A stretch of DNA of 64,000 bases from Portulaca oleracea (GCA_029582165.1 CM055884.1:15766537-15830536); one strand, 5' to 3'. Counted from the stretch's first letter, positions 42,475 through 53,238 are shown. Program-made: numbers and translations. The notes: generated from the letters alone by a model not told the origin.

Positions 42475-42600
42475 CACCTTCACCTAAGATCAAAATGGAC
42501 CAAATCATCAAGAAAACGGCCATATGGACGTTGCCCCAAAATCCCATGATTTAAGCCATTCTTCAACGGCTAGCAAAAAAAAAAAAGAAAAAAAAGAGTT

Positions 42601-42691
42601 AAAACCCGCCTCGGTTTTAACCCCAGTAGGGCCCCGCGCGCGCGCCTCAGCAGACCCACCTTCTTCAGCCGCTAACACCCGCCTGGGTTTT
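42601..42691. repeat. Palindrome minisatellite upstream of the DUF7745-like gene
   Basis: Two units, AAAACCCGCCTCGGTTTT at 42601 and ACACCCGCCTGGGTTTT at 42675, lie 74 bp apart. Between them is a G/C-rich CAGTAGGGCCCCGCGCGCGC stretch. They lie 130-220 bp upstream of the TATA box at 42467. A further copy lies inside the gene's intron region at 41686-41703 (AAAACCCGCTTGGGTTTT). Confidence 0.75.
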
Positions 42692-43073
42692 AAAGCGGTC
42701 CAGGGCTGGATTTCAGTTCTCACGGCCCACTTGCTTGTTGTTTTCTTTTGGGCCTTTCCCTTTCGCTTCAACCGGCCCATTCGTGTATCTTGTATGTCTC
42801 GGGTTTTGTTATCGGCCCAATGACGCTTGGTTCTGAAATTTTTGCTCGAGTTAACCCCGACACTTATGTTTTTGGTTCTTTTTTATTTTCTTTCCTTTGG
42901 GGAAGCGGGATGAATTGGGATTAATCCTGTCATGTAGAAAATCATTCAAAATTGCATTAATAAAGCGTCAAAGTTGTGCATTCACCGAGTCTTGCATAAT
43001 AAATATTACAAAGAGTCGCGCATTAAACAAATAATAAAAAAATTACAAAGAGTCTTGCATTGCATAAGTTTGG
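42692..43073. other. Spacer between the two antisense genes in element 1
   Basis: Contains three GGCCCA words (42722, 42773, 42812) and then AT-rich DNA; GGGGAAGCGGGATGAATTGG at 42899 resembles GGGGAAGTGGAATGATCCC at 61257 in element 2. No gene is visible. Confidence 0.45.
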
Positions 43074-46000
43074 TCACCACAGGGAGTCTGCATCACCATT
43101 GTCCTCTGCCAAGTTGCCATCCGCATTTGAAACTCCAGCGTTGGAAGTACCAGTCGTGCCAAAAGAGGTGTCCCAGGAATAGTAATCGGGACCAGGAGCA
43201 GTCTGCACGGGAGGTGATGGCTTGGACAGGGGCACTCCCAAAAGATGTACGCTCGATGGTGAAGACATGGAGAGCTTATGTGAAGCAGCCAGCCAGGATT
43301 GATTAGGAACCTGCCACTCAACAGACGGAGTAGGCCATACAGGACCGGTTCCACAACTAGGGGTTAGCCAACCAGAAGAAGCAGATCCTCCTAGCCAAGA
43401 GTGTTGAGGCGCAGACCATTCTTGTGAACCCATGGGCCACGACGGATCCATCCCAGGAGCAGGGACAGGCCACCCTGTAGAACCAAAACCAGAACCAAAA
43501 GAGGAAGCATCATAGGGTGCAGGACGTGAAGTAGTGTCACTCGCTAGGGCCTGACTGCCAGGATACCCTACGGATGCACCTGAGTCAGTCTCTCACCACT
43601 ATCTCTCGACCACGGCGAGCAGAGCGCACTGAAGTTGGAGTACGACGAGAATCAGAGGGCCAATAGGTGGCACTTGACTCTGAAGCATCCTCCACCCAAT
43701 ATGAATGGGGTTGAGTATCACCGCCATACCCAGCACTGTGATACGACCCTCCTTGACCAAGTGGCTCCTCCAGGGACATCTGAGCCATGTCGTCTTCCAT
43801 ACTCGAAGGACGACGATCTCTACTACCAGACCTTCTACGATGAGATCCAGTTGAGTGTTGACCCTTGACCAGAACACCTTTGCCACTACCCTCTTGTACA
43901 GCTGCTAGAAGAGGACGAGAAGATCCACCAACTTCTTCCCGAGATCAGCCTCGAGTAGAATATTCCCCTACCGAAGAGCGGCGTGGGGACTCCGTGCGAG
44001 GATGACCTACATCAGAACGTCGAGGTGGTTCCCTGGGAACAGACTCCGCATCAGCCTCCATATCGGCTCTTCTGGTGGTGTCGCCTCGATATCTACCCAA
44101 GCCGGTGAATCCCCGATCAATATACTTTCTCATGGTGCTCCACTCCTTTGTCAATTGTCGGAGAAAAGCCCATCTTGGATGAAAGATAGTGAGACCGGGG
44201 TTATCTATAAGTAACATGTGGGATTAAAAGGAAGCAACATGAAATGAAAAATTACCGGTTTACGATCGAATGCCTGAAGTGTGGAACACTCGCTGCTGTT
44301 CTCCACGTCTAAGAAACCGCCGATCTTTTTCCTCTCTGGTGGAATCTCCACCTCAGTAGCCTTGGCATAAGGCCCTAGCTTTAGATCTTCTGGTCAGAAA
44401 TCAGCCAAAACATAATAAAGATAAAAGAGGAAGATACATACCACTCGAGGAGCCAAACGGCTAAGATAACGCCGGAACTCTTCATCGAATTGCTCCTGCG
44501 AAACATCATGCATGAAGTTGTCAAAGTCCTGGCCTCGAATCAGATCCCTCAGAATGCCCGGGTCAACCCGCCATGGCTCAAACATATGTACCGGAGGGTC
44601 CAGAGGAATAAGACTTGGATAACCTCCCAAGATTTGTCTTGAGGCTCTCTCTCCCAAATACCACACATAACCATAAGGCCCCTCATTCAGAAGGCGAAGA
44701 CGGGTGTCATGCTCCACCAAATCCAAAGGTTGTGGTAACCCTCCGACATTAAAATCGGTCGAAGGACGCTAGTTCACTTGATCATGCAAAAGGAAAGCAA
44801 CATTTACGGATGACATATAGAGGAAAATGAAAGAAAGATGCTAGACATAAAGAAATACCGGTTTCAAGTTGTCCAAGATGCAACGAATGAGGTCAAGACT
44901 CCCTGACTTATACTTTTTGTCGTGAATGCCCTCGGTAGTCCAGCGTTCAGCAGCTAGTACCGTCTTATTCTTCTTCGAACGAATACCCAGGGCCGAGATG
45001 TACTCGTACGCCCATGACTGCATGAACATGATGTTAAATAAGGAAGAAGGGATAAATTGCATTGGAAAGAGAAGCTTGGAGCACATACCTCGAGCACCTT
45101 CCACAAGAAAGGGCCATATTGGTAACGAGTCTGAGCCACATGAAGATAGACTGGATCCTCATCCTACAAAAGTCTTACGCCACGACGCAACCAGTGGATG
45201 AAGTTCGCATAGGACGCTTGCCCCAATTCAGGTTTCGGATATTATTAAAGTTGAGGAGGTTTCGAAACCACGTCAGGGAAATGTTGTCCCCGTGGTTTGT
45301 AAAGAGGGTAACAGAAATAACGTACGCCAAGAAAATGAAGCGGCGTTGCTCTTCAGGCAAGTCTTGGAAACTTGCATCGCGAATGGCCAGTTCAAACTGG
45401 ACCCAAACGCGCGGACACTGGACCCAACATATTCAGAACTGTCGGGGGATCTCCGCATTAAAGACCACATCCTGTCCACCACAAGGAAGACCGGTGATCA
45501 TAACGAAATCTTTGGGCGTGACCGTCATCTCACCCACGGGCGAGTGAAATGAGTTGGTTGAATCCTACAACCTCTCAGCCATTGCTCGACCTATGATACA
45601 GAAAGTCCGATTCTTCTACGCCTCCAGGCATTTCCAGAAAGGCATGAAGCCAGCTGCGGTCAAAGTATCACGAACAAAGTCTCCAGGGATCGATTGAGCT
45701 ACCTTAAGAGGCTCTTTCAAGGCACCGGGAGTTTTCAGGTTATCCTCCTAAATACGACAGGCAGAGTTCCAACGAATTGTTTAAAATAGGGGCTCACTTG
45801 ACATTTTGGGCCAAAATATGATCTCATGGACCCTAGCTGGACCCAGCACAAGCACTAGTCTCACAGCCACGGCCCGCGAAACAATCCAGCAAGCCCAAGT
45901 ATCTCGGCCCGAGTCGGTTCAACATCAGAAAGAAAAAAAACGCCAGTTAAAACCCGCCTGGGTTTTGACCTCCCTAGGCCCCTGCAACCGGCCCAAGAAG

Positions 46001-46417
46001 CGCGCCAGCCCAGCAGACAGAAATAAAATCCGCCTGGGTTTTATTCAATCCATGGGCCGAGTATTGAAAGCTTTTTTTGGTCCATTTTACGGATTGCAAG
46101 TTGGTTTCGTGTTCGGTCAAAATGCAGAAATAAAAGGATCGTTCAACATGCGAGCATACTTAAATTAGCTAAACATCGACAAGATATGGAAAATAAATTC
46201 ATGCTTGCTCATTTTTACGCTACGTTAAGTACAAAGAGGAATGTTGAAGAATTACCTTGCCATGAGAGCGGTAAAACCAAGCATGGTTCCAAGATTGAAC
46301 AATAAGATCGGAAGAGGCTGCGTCCGTGCCAGGAACAAAGTTGCGCCGAGAAGACCTTTTATGGGGCAATGCCGCTGCATGAGGAAGAGGTGGATTCCTA
46401 CGACCCTGGGGTTGCAT
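43074..46417 (-). pseudogene. Plant mobile domain (PMD) gene, antisense in element 1, broken
   Basis: Exon 1 starts MQPQGRRNPPLPHAAALPHK at 46417 and ends at an AAG|GTAATTC donor near 46247, like element 0 exon 1 ('HAWFFRSH' there, 'HAWFYRSHG' here). Exon 2 begins near 45755 with GAGGATAACC, the same start as element 0 (GAGGATAGC). It carries 'DSTNSFHSPVGEMTVTPKDF' and 'VMITGLPCGG', then 'LPEEQRRFIFLAYVISVTLF'. Later exons give 'YVWYLGERASRQILGGYPSL' (44726-44394) and an Arg/Ser/Glu-rich and Trp/Ser/Pro-rich C-terminus to 43074. Stops and frameshifts break it. Intron 1 is enlarged by palindrome minisatellites. Confidence 0.65.
45949..46042. repeat. Palindrome minisatellite in PMD intron 1
   Basis: AAAACCCGCCTGGGTTTT at 45949-45966 and AAAATCCGCCTGGGTTTT at 46025-46042 are 76 bp apart. 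Between them is CGGCCCAAG...CAGCCCAGCAGA text like that of the arrays at 42601 and 46750. Confidence 0.8.
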
Positions 46418-46530
46418 GATTTTAAATCTGAACTTACTTCAAAGGACAAGATTTTCTTTCTAGAGAGAGAAGGAGTAAGAGAGGTGTGAAGGCAATGAAG
46501 ATGTGTATGAAATGAATGAAATGCGTGGAA

Positions 46531-46536
46531 TTTATA
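46531..46536 (-). promoter_or_regulatory. TATA box of the element 1 PMD gene
   Basis: On the minus strand ACTATAAATTCC lies about 115 bp upstream of the ATG at 46417, almost the same distance as in element 0. A CT-rich leader (CACACCTCTCTTACTCC) follows. Confidence 0.6.
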
Positions 46537-46749
46537 GTAAGGTTAGGTGAATGTGAGCCGTTCGTTTCTCGGACCCGCCTCAGGATGCCAAAAGGCGTTT
46601 CATTAGCCGGAAATTCAAAGGTTATCCTTTTGCCACCCCAAAGGGAGACAGGACGACGTGGCACAAATCCATCCACATGTGGGCCGGGCCCATCCTTGAT
46701 TCCTTTCACGAGGGAAAAGAAAAAAAAGAAGTAGAAAAATATATATCAT

Positions 46750-46926
46750 AAAACCTGCCTGGGTTTTATGTTGATCATGGCCCAGAGACGCGGCCCAGTT
46801 GCCCTCGTCAGCCCATTAGAAGGAACACAAAACCCGCCTGGGTTTTGTGTAGAACCTGCAGCCCAAATACGCGGCCCAACGCCTCACATCAGCCCAGTAG
46901 AATATATCAAAACCCGCCTGGGTTTT
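46750..46926. repeat. Palindrome minisatellite upstream of the PMD promoter
   Basis: Three units of 79-80 bp begin at 46750, 46829 and 46909 with AAAACC(T/C)GCCTGGGTTTT. Each palindrome is followed by one or two GGCCCA motifs (for example GCGGCCCAACGCC) and CAGCCCA(G/T)TAGAA. They end about 210 bp upstream of the TATA box at 46531. Confidence 0.85.
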
Positions 46927-47091
46927 GTAGCTGCCATGACCCATAATTCATGGTCTAGCTCTGCGGCCCAAACATTTCACGGCCCAAACGACCCGAGGCT
47001 ATGACCCGAAGTCTCCAAAGCCCAGGTATAAATTCGAACTTTCTTTATTCGATAAAACTAATACTTGATGTTCTCATGAATTTCAAGTCGC

Positions 47092-47250
47092 CGACAAAGG
47101 GACAACCATCATCCAGTTGCCGCATAAAAAGTCGCCAGCTCTCCGGTCGTCGACAAAGGGACCACCATCATCCAGCTGCCGCATAAAAAGTCACCAGCTC
47201 TCCGGTCACCGACAAAGGGACCACCATCATCCAACTATCATATAAAAAGG
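47092..47250. repeat. Tandem repeat of about 59 bp, three copies
   Basis: CGACAAAGGGACCACCATCA starts at 47092 (variant), 47151 and 47210; each unit continues TCCAGCTGCCGCATAAAAAG. The third copy is diverged at its end. No function is visible. Confidence 0.8.
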
Positions 47251-47272
47251 TCGCTGTCATCAACAGTCAGGT

Positions 47273-47548
47273 AGAGCATCATTCTTGCTTGAGATCATCC
47301 CCAAAGAGGTGCAAACTGCCCACAACTGCGACACAGAACGAAGCTTCCAAGTGTCAGCCCACACCTTCAAGTAAGGTAGTCATCAGACGCCTGAGACCAC
47401 TTTAAGTAGGATGTCATTCTCGCCTCAGATCAGCAACATCTCATCAGTAATCAAGTACAGCATAATCCTTGCTCGAGATCATCCCAAAGGAGGCGCATGC
47501 TGCCTACAACAGTGATGCAGGACTCAGCTTCCAAGCATCACTCCAGGC
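47273..47548. repeat. Two direct copies of a ~90 bp segment
   Basis: About 47273-47362 and 47459-47548 share CTTGCT(T/C)GAGATCATCCC, CAAAG(A/G)AGG and AGCTTCCAAG(T/C). They lie just before the polypurine tract. Confidence 0.6.
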
Positions 47549-47606
47549 TTTGCAATCCAAAGTCATATCCTCGTACTACTTTGACCTTCGTCCTATTCGG
47601 ACTCGA

Positions 47607-47622
47607 TCAAAGTGGGGGCTCT
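47607..47622 (+). other. Polypurine tract region of element 1
   Basis: TCAAAGTGGGGGCTCTC immediately precedes the 3' LTR start. The AAAGTGGGGG core is a plausible plus-strand primer. Confidence 0.65.
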
Positions 47623-47623
47623 C

Positions 47624-49156
47624 TATAGACACTAGAAGTTGTACCGGCATGAACCCGACCTATCAAGATCAGCAAAGTCATTCGGGCCGAACACTAAATG
47701 AGCTAATGGGCCCAAAAGGTGAACAACTTGAGCCCAAGAAATCAAAACAGGCCGCTTACATTACATATAACCCGCCTAGGTTATAGAATTTCATAGGCGG
47801 CCCACACAGGAGCATTCCCAAAGGCGCGCCCCGGCCCAGAGGAAGCAAAACCCGCCTGAGTTTAAAGAGAAGCACGATGCGTCGTTTTGGCTCTGCCACG
47901 TCACCGATCCGTGGGATGATCAAATAAAACCCGCCTGGGTTTTAATTATTCTGGCGCCAAAATCTGCATGCATGCAATCCCTTGATAAAAGCCACGTGAT
48001 TTGACTTCGCTATTGACCCCACAAAACCCGCTTGGGTTTTGATCCGAGAGGGCATGATTGTTGGGATATGATCCCTCCATTTTCCTTCCTAATTCTTCAC
48101 TCCCTCACCTATAAATACCCTCTGCATTTCATCCTCATCATCAACTATTCTCATCATCTACCACCATTACTATACTTAAATTCTCTCAAAATTTGATTAC
48201 CTACACCCTCTCTAATCTCCCCATAATCATTCTCATTCTTATCACAATCATTATCCTCACACCACCTTTCCAAGTCATTTTACATTCTTCCATTCAAGCT
48301 CCAAGTCAAGGCCAAATCAAGGGATCGAATCCATCACATCCACCACCTTAAAGCGAGGTTTGATGTCGTTATTTATATTATTGTATTTCATCATGTAATC
48401 CATTCTTTAATTCCTTTACTTGTGCGTATTTTGTAAAAAGTAAACATCATTGTTTTAATCTTGCATGATTTGAATAATAACTTCGCGAAATTAACCAAAC
48501 TTCTCCCCCTCTCTTTCTTTTCAATGTCGATTTTAATATAATCTGTTTTCTAACAGGCGGATTCGAGAGTTCTTATAACTCTCGGATTCGTAACTTTACC
48601 GCCGAATCTAGAAACCGGGTTCGCTGACCGGAGTCTTTCATTTCTTATTTTATGGTTTGTCGATTTCCTTAAATCGGCAGACGACTCTTTAAAATTTTAT
48701 AAATTCGTTTAATTATTTAAAATTTCCGGTTTTTGCATAAAAATAACTTAAAAAATGATTTATTTCATATCCACTACCAATTTAAAGCTAGGCTCGAGAG
48801 AAATGGACTAGAAGTTGATAAAACCCATGCGGGTTTTATCAATTTCAATCCACCTCTCTCTGAGCCGAGGAGGAAAAAGACCCAGCCCAGGATCCGGGTT
48901 TTAATGAGTTCTGGCGGCCCACTTTTTCCTTCCTGAGCCCGAATTGAGAGTTTTGGATCGAGATTGAATTATTGTTAACTTATTTTGTGTAATTTCGAAT
49001 AATTTAAATAATAAAAACGGATTTGTAAATAAATAAAGTTTCATCACCCCAAAAATGAATTTCGAAAATAAAAATATCTTTATTTAAGGATTAAGCAACC
49101 TTAGTCGGCTTCCAATCAATTAAGTAGCGCATCCGAAAATAAAAATATCCTTATTA
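47624..49156 (+). repeat. 3' LTR of element 1, right end missing
   Basis: Starts TATAGACACTAG and follows the 5' LTR through CATCCGAAAA at about 49139. It then diverges: the last ~35 bp (CGACTTCCCCGAACGGG through CCTACA) are absent. They are replaced by AATAAAAATATCCTTATT, a repeat of 49063-49084. Palindromes lie at 47769, 47847, 47926, 48023 and 48820; a TATA box is at 48110-48118. Confidence 0.85.
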
Positions 49157-50235
49157 GAAAACTTTTTTTTTTGATCGAAATATTAGATAACTATTACTAT
49201 AACTTACAAAATTAAGGAATACAGTTTGTTCAATATCTAAAAAAGAGATATCAACCGAACTAGATAAAAATTAATGTTAAATATAATTTTAGCATTTTAT
49301 TAGTAATATGGTGATCACCTTAAATATAATTTTAGTATTTTATTAGTAATATTAGTAACATCGATTTCTGCTAGACACGTGTCATCATGAAGATAAATAG
49401 TCCCATTTTTGCTAATGCTCAAGACTGGTGTAGTCATGTTTTAATCACGGAAAAAATATTCTTACCTGCCATCCTTCACTGTAGCATACAAAAGATCTAT
49501 CTTTTCCCTTCTGAAATTGTTTCCCGCCTCCACGTCTCCTTCCCCTTCTTGCACAATTTCAAAGTCTCTGATCTATGGTCAAACTCAAGTTACTTGTTGC
49601 AGGCTCCTAACCAAATGCCATTGCAGATATGGCCACGATGAAGAAGGGAATGACGATTCTCAGAAGGGTTTCGAAGGGTTGGGTTTTCTGGGAGTTTGGA
49701 GTTGAATAGTCACTAAGGGTGGGATATGCATATGGTCTGTCAAATTGAATGAAGTCTTAAGTCTAGTCAATTTCAAAAGAAAATTAAAAATAAATAAATA
49801 AATGACATAAGGGTAAATCGGTCAGTTTATGCAAGATGTTGGTCTTCACCGGAGTCAAACTTAATTTTGGGCTAAATTTTTTGGGCCATATTATATAGGG
49901 TCCAAATCAGAACTTGAAACATGGAGTCAGTGATCAGAATACCCAAAATACACGGTCCAAAAAGCAAAAAACCCATATTTGAGCATGGATTTCTGTTAGA
50001 CACGTGTCATCATGAAGATAAATAGTCCGATAGTCCGGCCGATTATATCCTCAGGACTGGTAATATGATAAGACAGCTAAGCGTACTCTGAACATAGTGG
50101 TAAAATTCATGTATGTAACCTCTCGATCGTAATATGATAAGTCCTTCGGCATAATTAGTGGTAAAATTCTAGGTTAGCGTACTCTGAACCTGAACACCCA
50201 GGCATAAATGAGAGAACATGACATTCATGTGCAAT
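49157..50235. other. AT-rich intergenic DNA with a pair of 41 bp direct repeats
   Basis: No credible gene. A 41 bp sequence with TAGACACGTGTCATCATGAAG occurs at 49363-49403 and again at 49988-50028. A second local duplication, TAAATATAATTTTAG(C/T)ATTT, is at about 49278 and 49322. GTACTCTGAAC occurs twice (50081, 50178). Confidence 0.6.
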
Positions 50236-50243
50236 GTATATAA
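50236..50243 (+). promoter_or_regulatory. Candidate TATA box of the aspartic protease gene
   Basis: TGTATATAATAGGG lies about 147 bp upstream of the ATG at 50383. Confidence 0.4.
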
Positions 50244-50382
50244 TAGGGAGTACATTTATGCTCTACGCCCTTTTGTTACCCAAGTTTTGCTGACTATAAA
50301 TTAAACATTCTCCAAACTTTGAATGAGAAGGAAAAACAAGAAAACCATTAAATCACATACTTGAGAAGATTTGAATCTAAGC

Positions 50383-51741
50383 CATGGCAATGCATAAATT
50401 TTCATCCTTGTTATATTGCTGACATGGGTCCTAATTATTGCAGAATTTTCAGTGTGGTCAGCATCCATTAAGCATGAATTAGGGTTCACTACCAGCCTCA
50501 TTCAGCGTGACTCAGCAATGTCTCCAAGCTACAACCCATCCCTCACAAAGTGGGAAAGGGTACGGAGTTCTCTCCACCGTTCCATCTCTCGGTGAACCTC
50601 TTCCGGCTGTCAATGTCATCATCATCCCGTGATAGTTTCGAATCCCAAGTGGTAGCAGCCAAGGGTGAATACTTAATGGAGGTGTCTTTAGGAACACCAC
50701 CAGTCTCCCAAATGGCAATTGCTGACACAGGGAGTGACCTTATTTGGTTGCAATGTCAGCCATGCATCCAATGTTACCACCAAAAACTCCCCATTTTCGA
50801 CCCTGAAAAGTCCTCCTCTTACAAACTTCAACCATGTGACTCTGATGCATGTAAAGGTTTATCAGACAGGAGCTCATGCACCCAGAGGAATACGTGCTCC
50901 TACACCTACTCCTACGGGGATCAGTCAAGTACTCAAGGATTTGGCCACTGAAACCCTAACTTTTGGAGCAAGAAATGATAGTATTAGTGTGGCCTCCTTC
51001 CCTAACGTGGTTCTTGGATGTGGGCATAACAACGAGGGGACATTTAGGGAAGATGGGTCTGGTCTCATTGGCCTTGGTGGTGGGCCCCTGTCTTTGGTAT
51101 CTCAGCTAAGTTCCTCAAAGTTCTCCTACTGTCTTATCCCGTTTTTGGAACAAGGTAACCTTTCTAGCAAGATAAGTTTCGGACAAGAGGGACAAGTGTC
51201 GGGTGATGATGTCGTGTCCACTCCACTAGTCAAGAAAACTCCACAAACTTTCTATTTTCTGAGATTGGAAGGTCTGAGCGTTGGAGATTCCAACGAGACC
51301 AGAAGTTTTATACCATTCAGCTTCAAGAGGACGTCATTGGCCTCAGAGATGGAGGAGGGGAATATAATAATCGACTCAGGAACCACTCTGACGATGTTGC
51401 CCTCGGAGATGTTCTCCAGTTTGAAGACAAACTTAGTTGAGAAAATACAAGGGAAACAAGTTGAGGATCCATCGGGGCAGTTGGGGTTGTGCTACCAAAG
51501 CGTTAATGGAGGTAAAGAACTGAATATTCCGAGTATAATTGCTCATTTTAGTGGAGCAAAAGTGGTGATGAATGCTGTGAACACGTTCGTTGAGGTAGCG
51601 GACAATGTGGTCTGCCTTGCTATGGTTGCAGCAGATGAAATAGCAATATGGGGGAACATCGCCCAGACCAACTTCTTGGTTGGGTATGACCTTCAGTCTG
51701 CCAAGCTCTCCTTCAAGCCTACCGATTGCTCCAAGTATTAG
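50383..51741 (+). pseudogene. Nepenthesin/CDR1-type aspartic protease (family A1), intronless, three frame breaks
   Basis: The predicted protein of about 450 residues is typical in length for intronless CDR1-like A1 proteases, which are secreted enzymes with signal and propeptides. A hydrophobic start (MAMHKFSS, then ILLTWVLIIAEFSVW in another frame) fits a signal peptide. The propeptide 'TSLIQRDSAMSPSYNPS' follows. The first active site is 'AIADTGSDLIWLQC' and the second 'IIDSGTTLTMLP'. The Cys-rich insert ('CQPCIQCY', 'CKGLSDRSSC') is present. Single-base frame breaks lie near 50410-50418, 50593 and 50945. All look like one-base indels, so either an early-stage pseudogene or consensus errors. 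It is the only host-type gene in the window. Confidence 0.85.
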
Positions 51742-51818
51742 GGCCCTCATTGTTTTTCATCTTCTATCTGATTATTATCGTTATTGTATTTGCATTAGTT
51801 GTTATAGCCAGTTGCCGT

Positions 51819-51824
51819 AATAAA
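51819..51824 (+). terminator. Polyadenylation signal after the aspartic protease
   Basis: AATAAA lies 78 bp after the stop codon, in an AT-rich 3' flank. Confidence 0.5.
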
Positions 51825-52387
51825 CATATATAAAAATGATGTTAATCAACCAGATTTATTGTTATCACCATTTGTACGTAGCAGCTATTAGCTAAGTTAC
51901 TTGGTACTGCCAAGTCATTCTCTTCCTGGGATGACATGACGATTGTCCGTTGCAAAACCATAAGCATTTTGGCCGAAATAAAAATTTTGAATTTCACCTA
52001 AATCACTAAAAAAAGTAAATATAAATATATTAAAATGATTATAAATATACATTTCATTATTGTGAGATTATTACTATATATAAATTATATAAAAATAATT
52101 ATATATATATTTATATTTTTCATAAATGTAAAAGTTAATAAAATATGTTTTTTTCTACTATGGTTGATAATATATACCATGAGAAAGATGATATAGCAAT
52201 ATTCTGTTTCTAATCATGAATTGAATTAGAATAATTTTATATAATAAGAAAATCATTAATATCATATTGATAATTAAATAAACTTATTAAAATCATAATT
52301 TCCAAAATTTAATAGACAAAATCTAAAGTAAATAAAATATTAAGGAACACATTTGGAATTCTAATTAAAGGATGCGGCCATAGTGAG
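51825..52387. other. AT-rich spacer
   Basis: Strongly AT-rich with short TATATA and AATAATTATA runs. No gene or element is recognised. Confidence 0.5.
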
Positions 52388-52389
52388 TA

Positions 52390-52603
52390 CTCCCTCCGTC
52401 CCAAATTAATTGATACTTTGACTAAATTTTGACCGTTAATTACACAAAACTACAATGAATTACAATATAAAATCACTATCATTAGAAAGATACTTCACTA
52501 AAAATTACAATGAAGGTATTTTCATATTGTAACTCATGATAATTTGTGAATAATTAATAGTCAAAATTTAGTTAAAATGTCAATTAATATGGGAGAGAGG
52601 GAG
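52390..52603. mobile_element. Stowaway-like MITE
   Basis: CTCCCTCCGTCCCAAATTAA at the left pairs with TTAATATGGGAGAGAGGGAG at the right, flanked by TA at 52388-52389 and 52604-52605. Length 214 bp. Non-coding. Confidence 0.9.
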
Positions 52604-52605
52604 TA

Positions 52606-53235
52606 TATAACTTATAAGTTTATCCATTTATTCCCTTAAAATAGTACGTTTTATTCTTGTCTCGTGCTTCTATTCCCCCTTTGAAGTTAAGGGGTTTTAC
52701 CCCAGTCAACCTAAATATCTATGGTCCTATTCGACAAAATTAGTCTTTTAGACGGCGAATAGAGGTTTATACATAACGGATAACAGTTTAAGCAAGAGAT
52801 CGCGGTTTAAGTATGCGGATGACTGTTCAAATGAAAATTGTGTCCAGTAAATAAAGCGGTTGAATGAACAGGTTAATCTGAATTGACATAGAAAGATATC
52901 AATATTTTCCAAAAGTAAAATTTTCAAAGGGTATTTTTTGACCGAAAAATATGAAACGCTCCTCCAAATTCTAAATGTTAACTTTATTAGCGTTTTACAA
53001 AACGCTGCTTAAAACAATAAACGCTCCTCAAAATGCTAGCTTATCGAACGCTAATATTTATGCAATTAGAGTTTTGACTTGGTCAAGACGCTAAACATTA
53101 CCCCAAACGCTACTGTTGAACACATCCTATGTTAACAAGATTATAATGGCGAACACTTGCATAACATTTGTTGTTGGAAATTGTGATGGGACAATTAGGT
53201 ACATAAGCTTATAGCATAACTGAATAGCTAAAGAT
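52606..53235. other. Spacer with repeated AAACGCT words; possible hAT-like remnant
   Basis: Between 52950 and 53120 the word AACGCT or AGCGTT occurs about eight times in both orientations. The block 52720-53130 is flanked by CTATG and its ends (GGTCCTATTCGAC, GTTGAACACATCC) are weakly inverted. No gene is visible. Confidence 0.3.
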
Positions 53236-53238
53236 TAA

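Larger units (their letters stand above)
31256..49156 (+). mobile_element. Tat/Ogre-lineage LTR retrotransposon (element 1), nearly complete
   Basis: The element is about 17.9 kb with a 5' LTR, degenerate PBS, long leader and gag-protease-RT-RNase H-aRNase H-integrase on the plus strand. A DUF7745-like gene and a PMD gene follow on the minus strand, then a polypurine tract and a 3' LTR that lacks its last ~35 bp. Domain order and the second RNase H place it in Tat. Stops are scattered through gag and pol. No target duplication is recoverable because the 3' end is lost. Confidence 0.9.

Noticed and set aside
46434..46734. Short frames near the PMD promoter
   Set aside because: They overlap the TATA box and leader of the antisense PMD gene and have no homology within the other elements.
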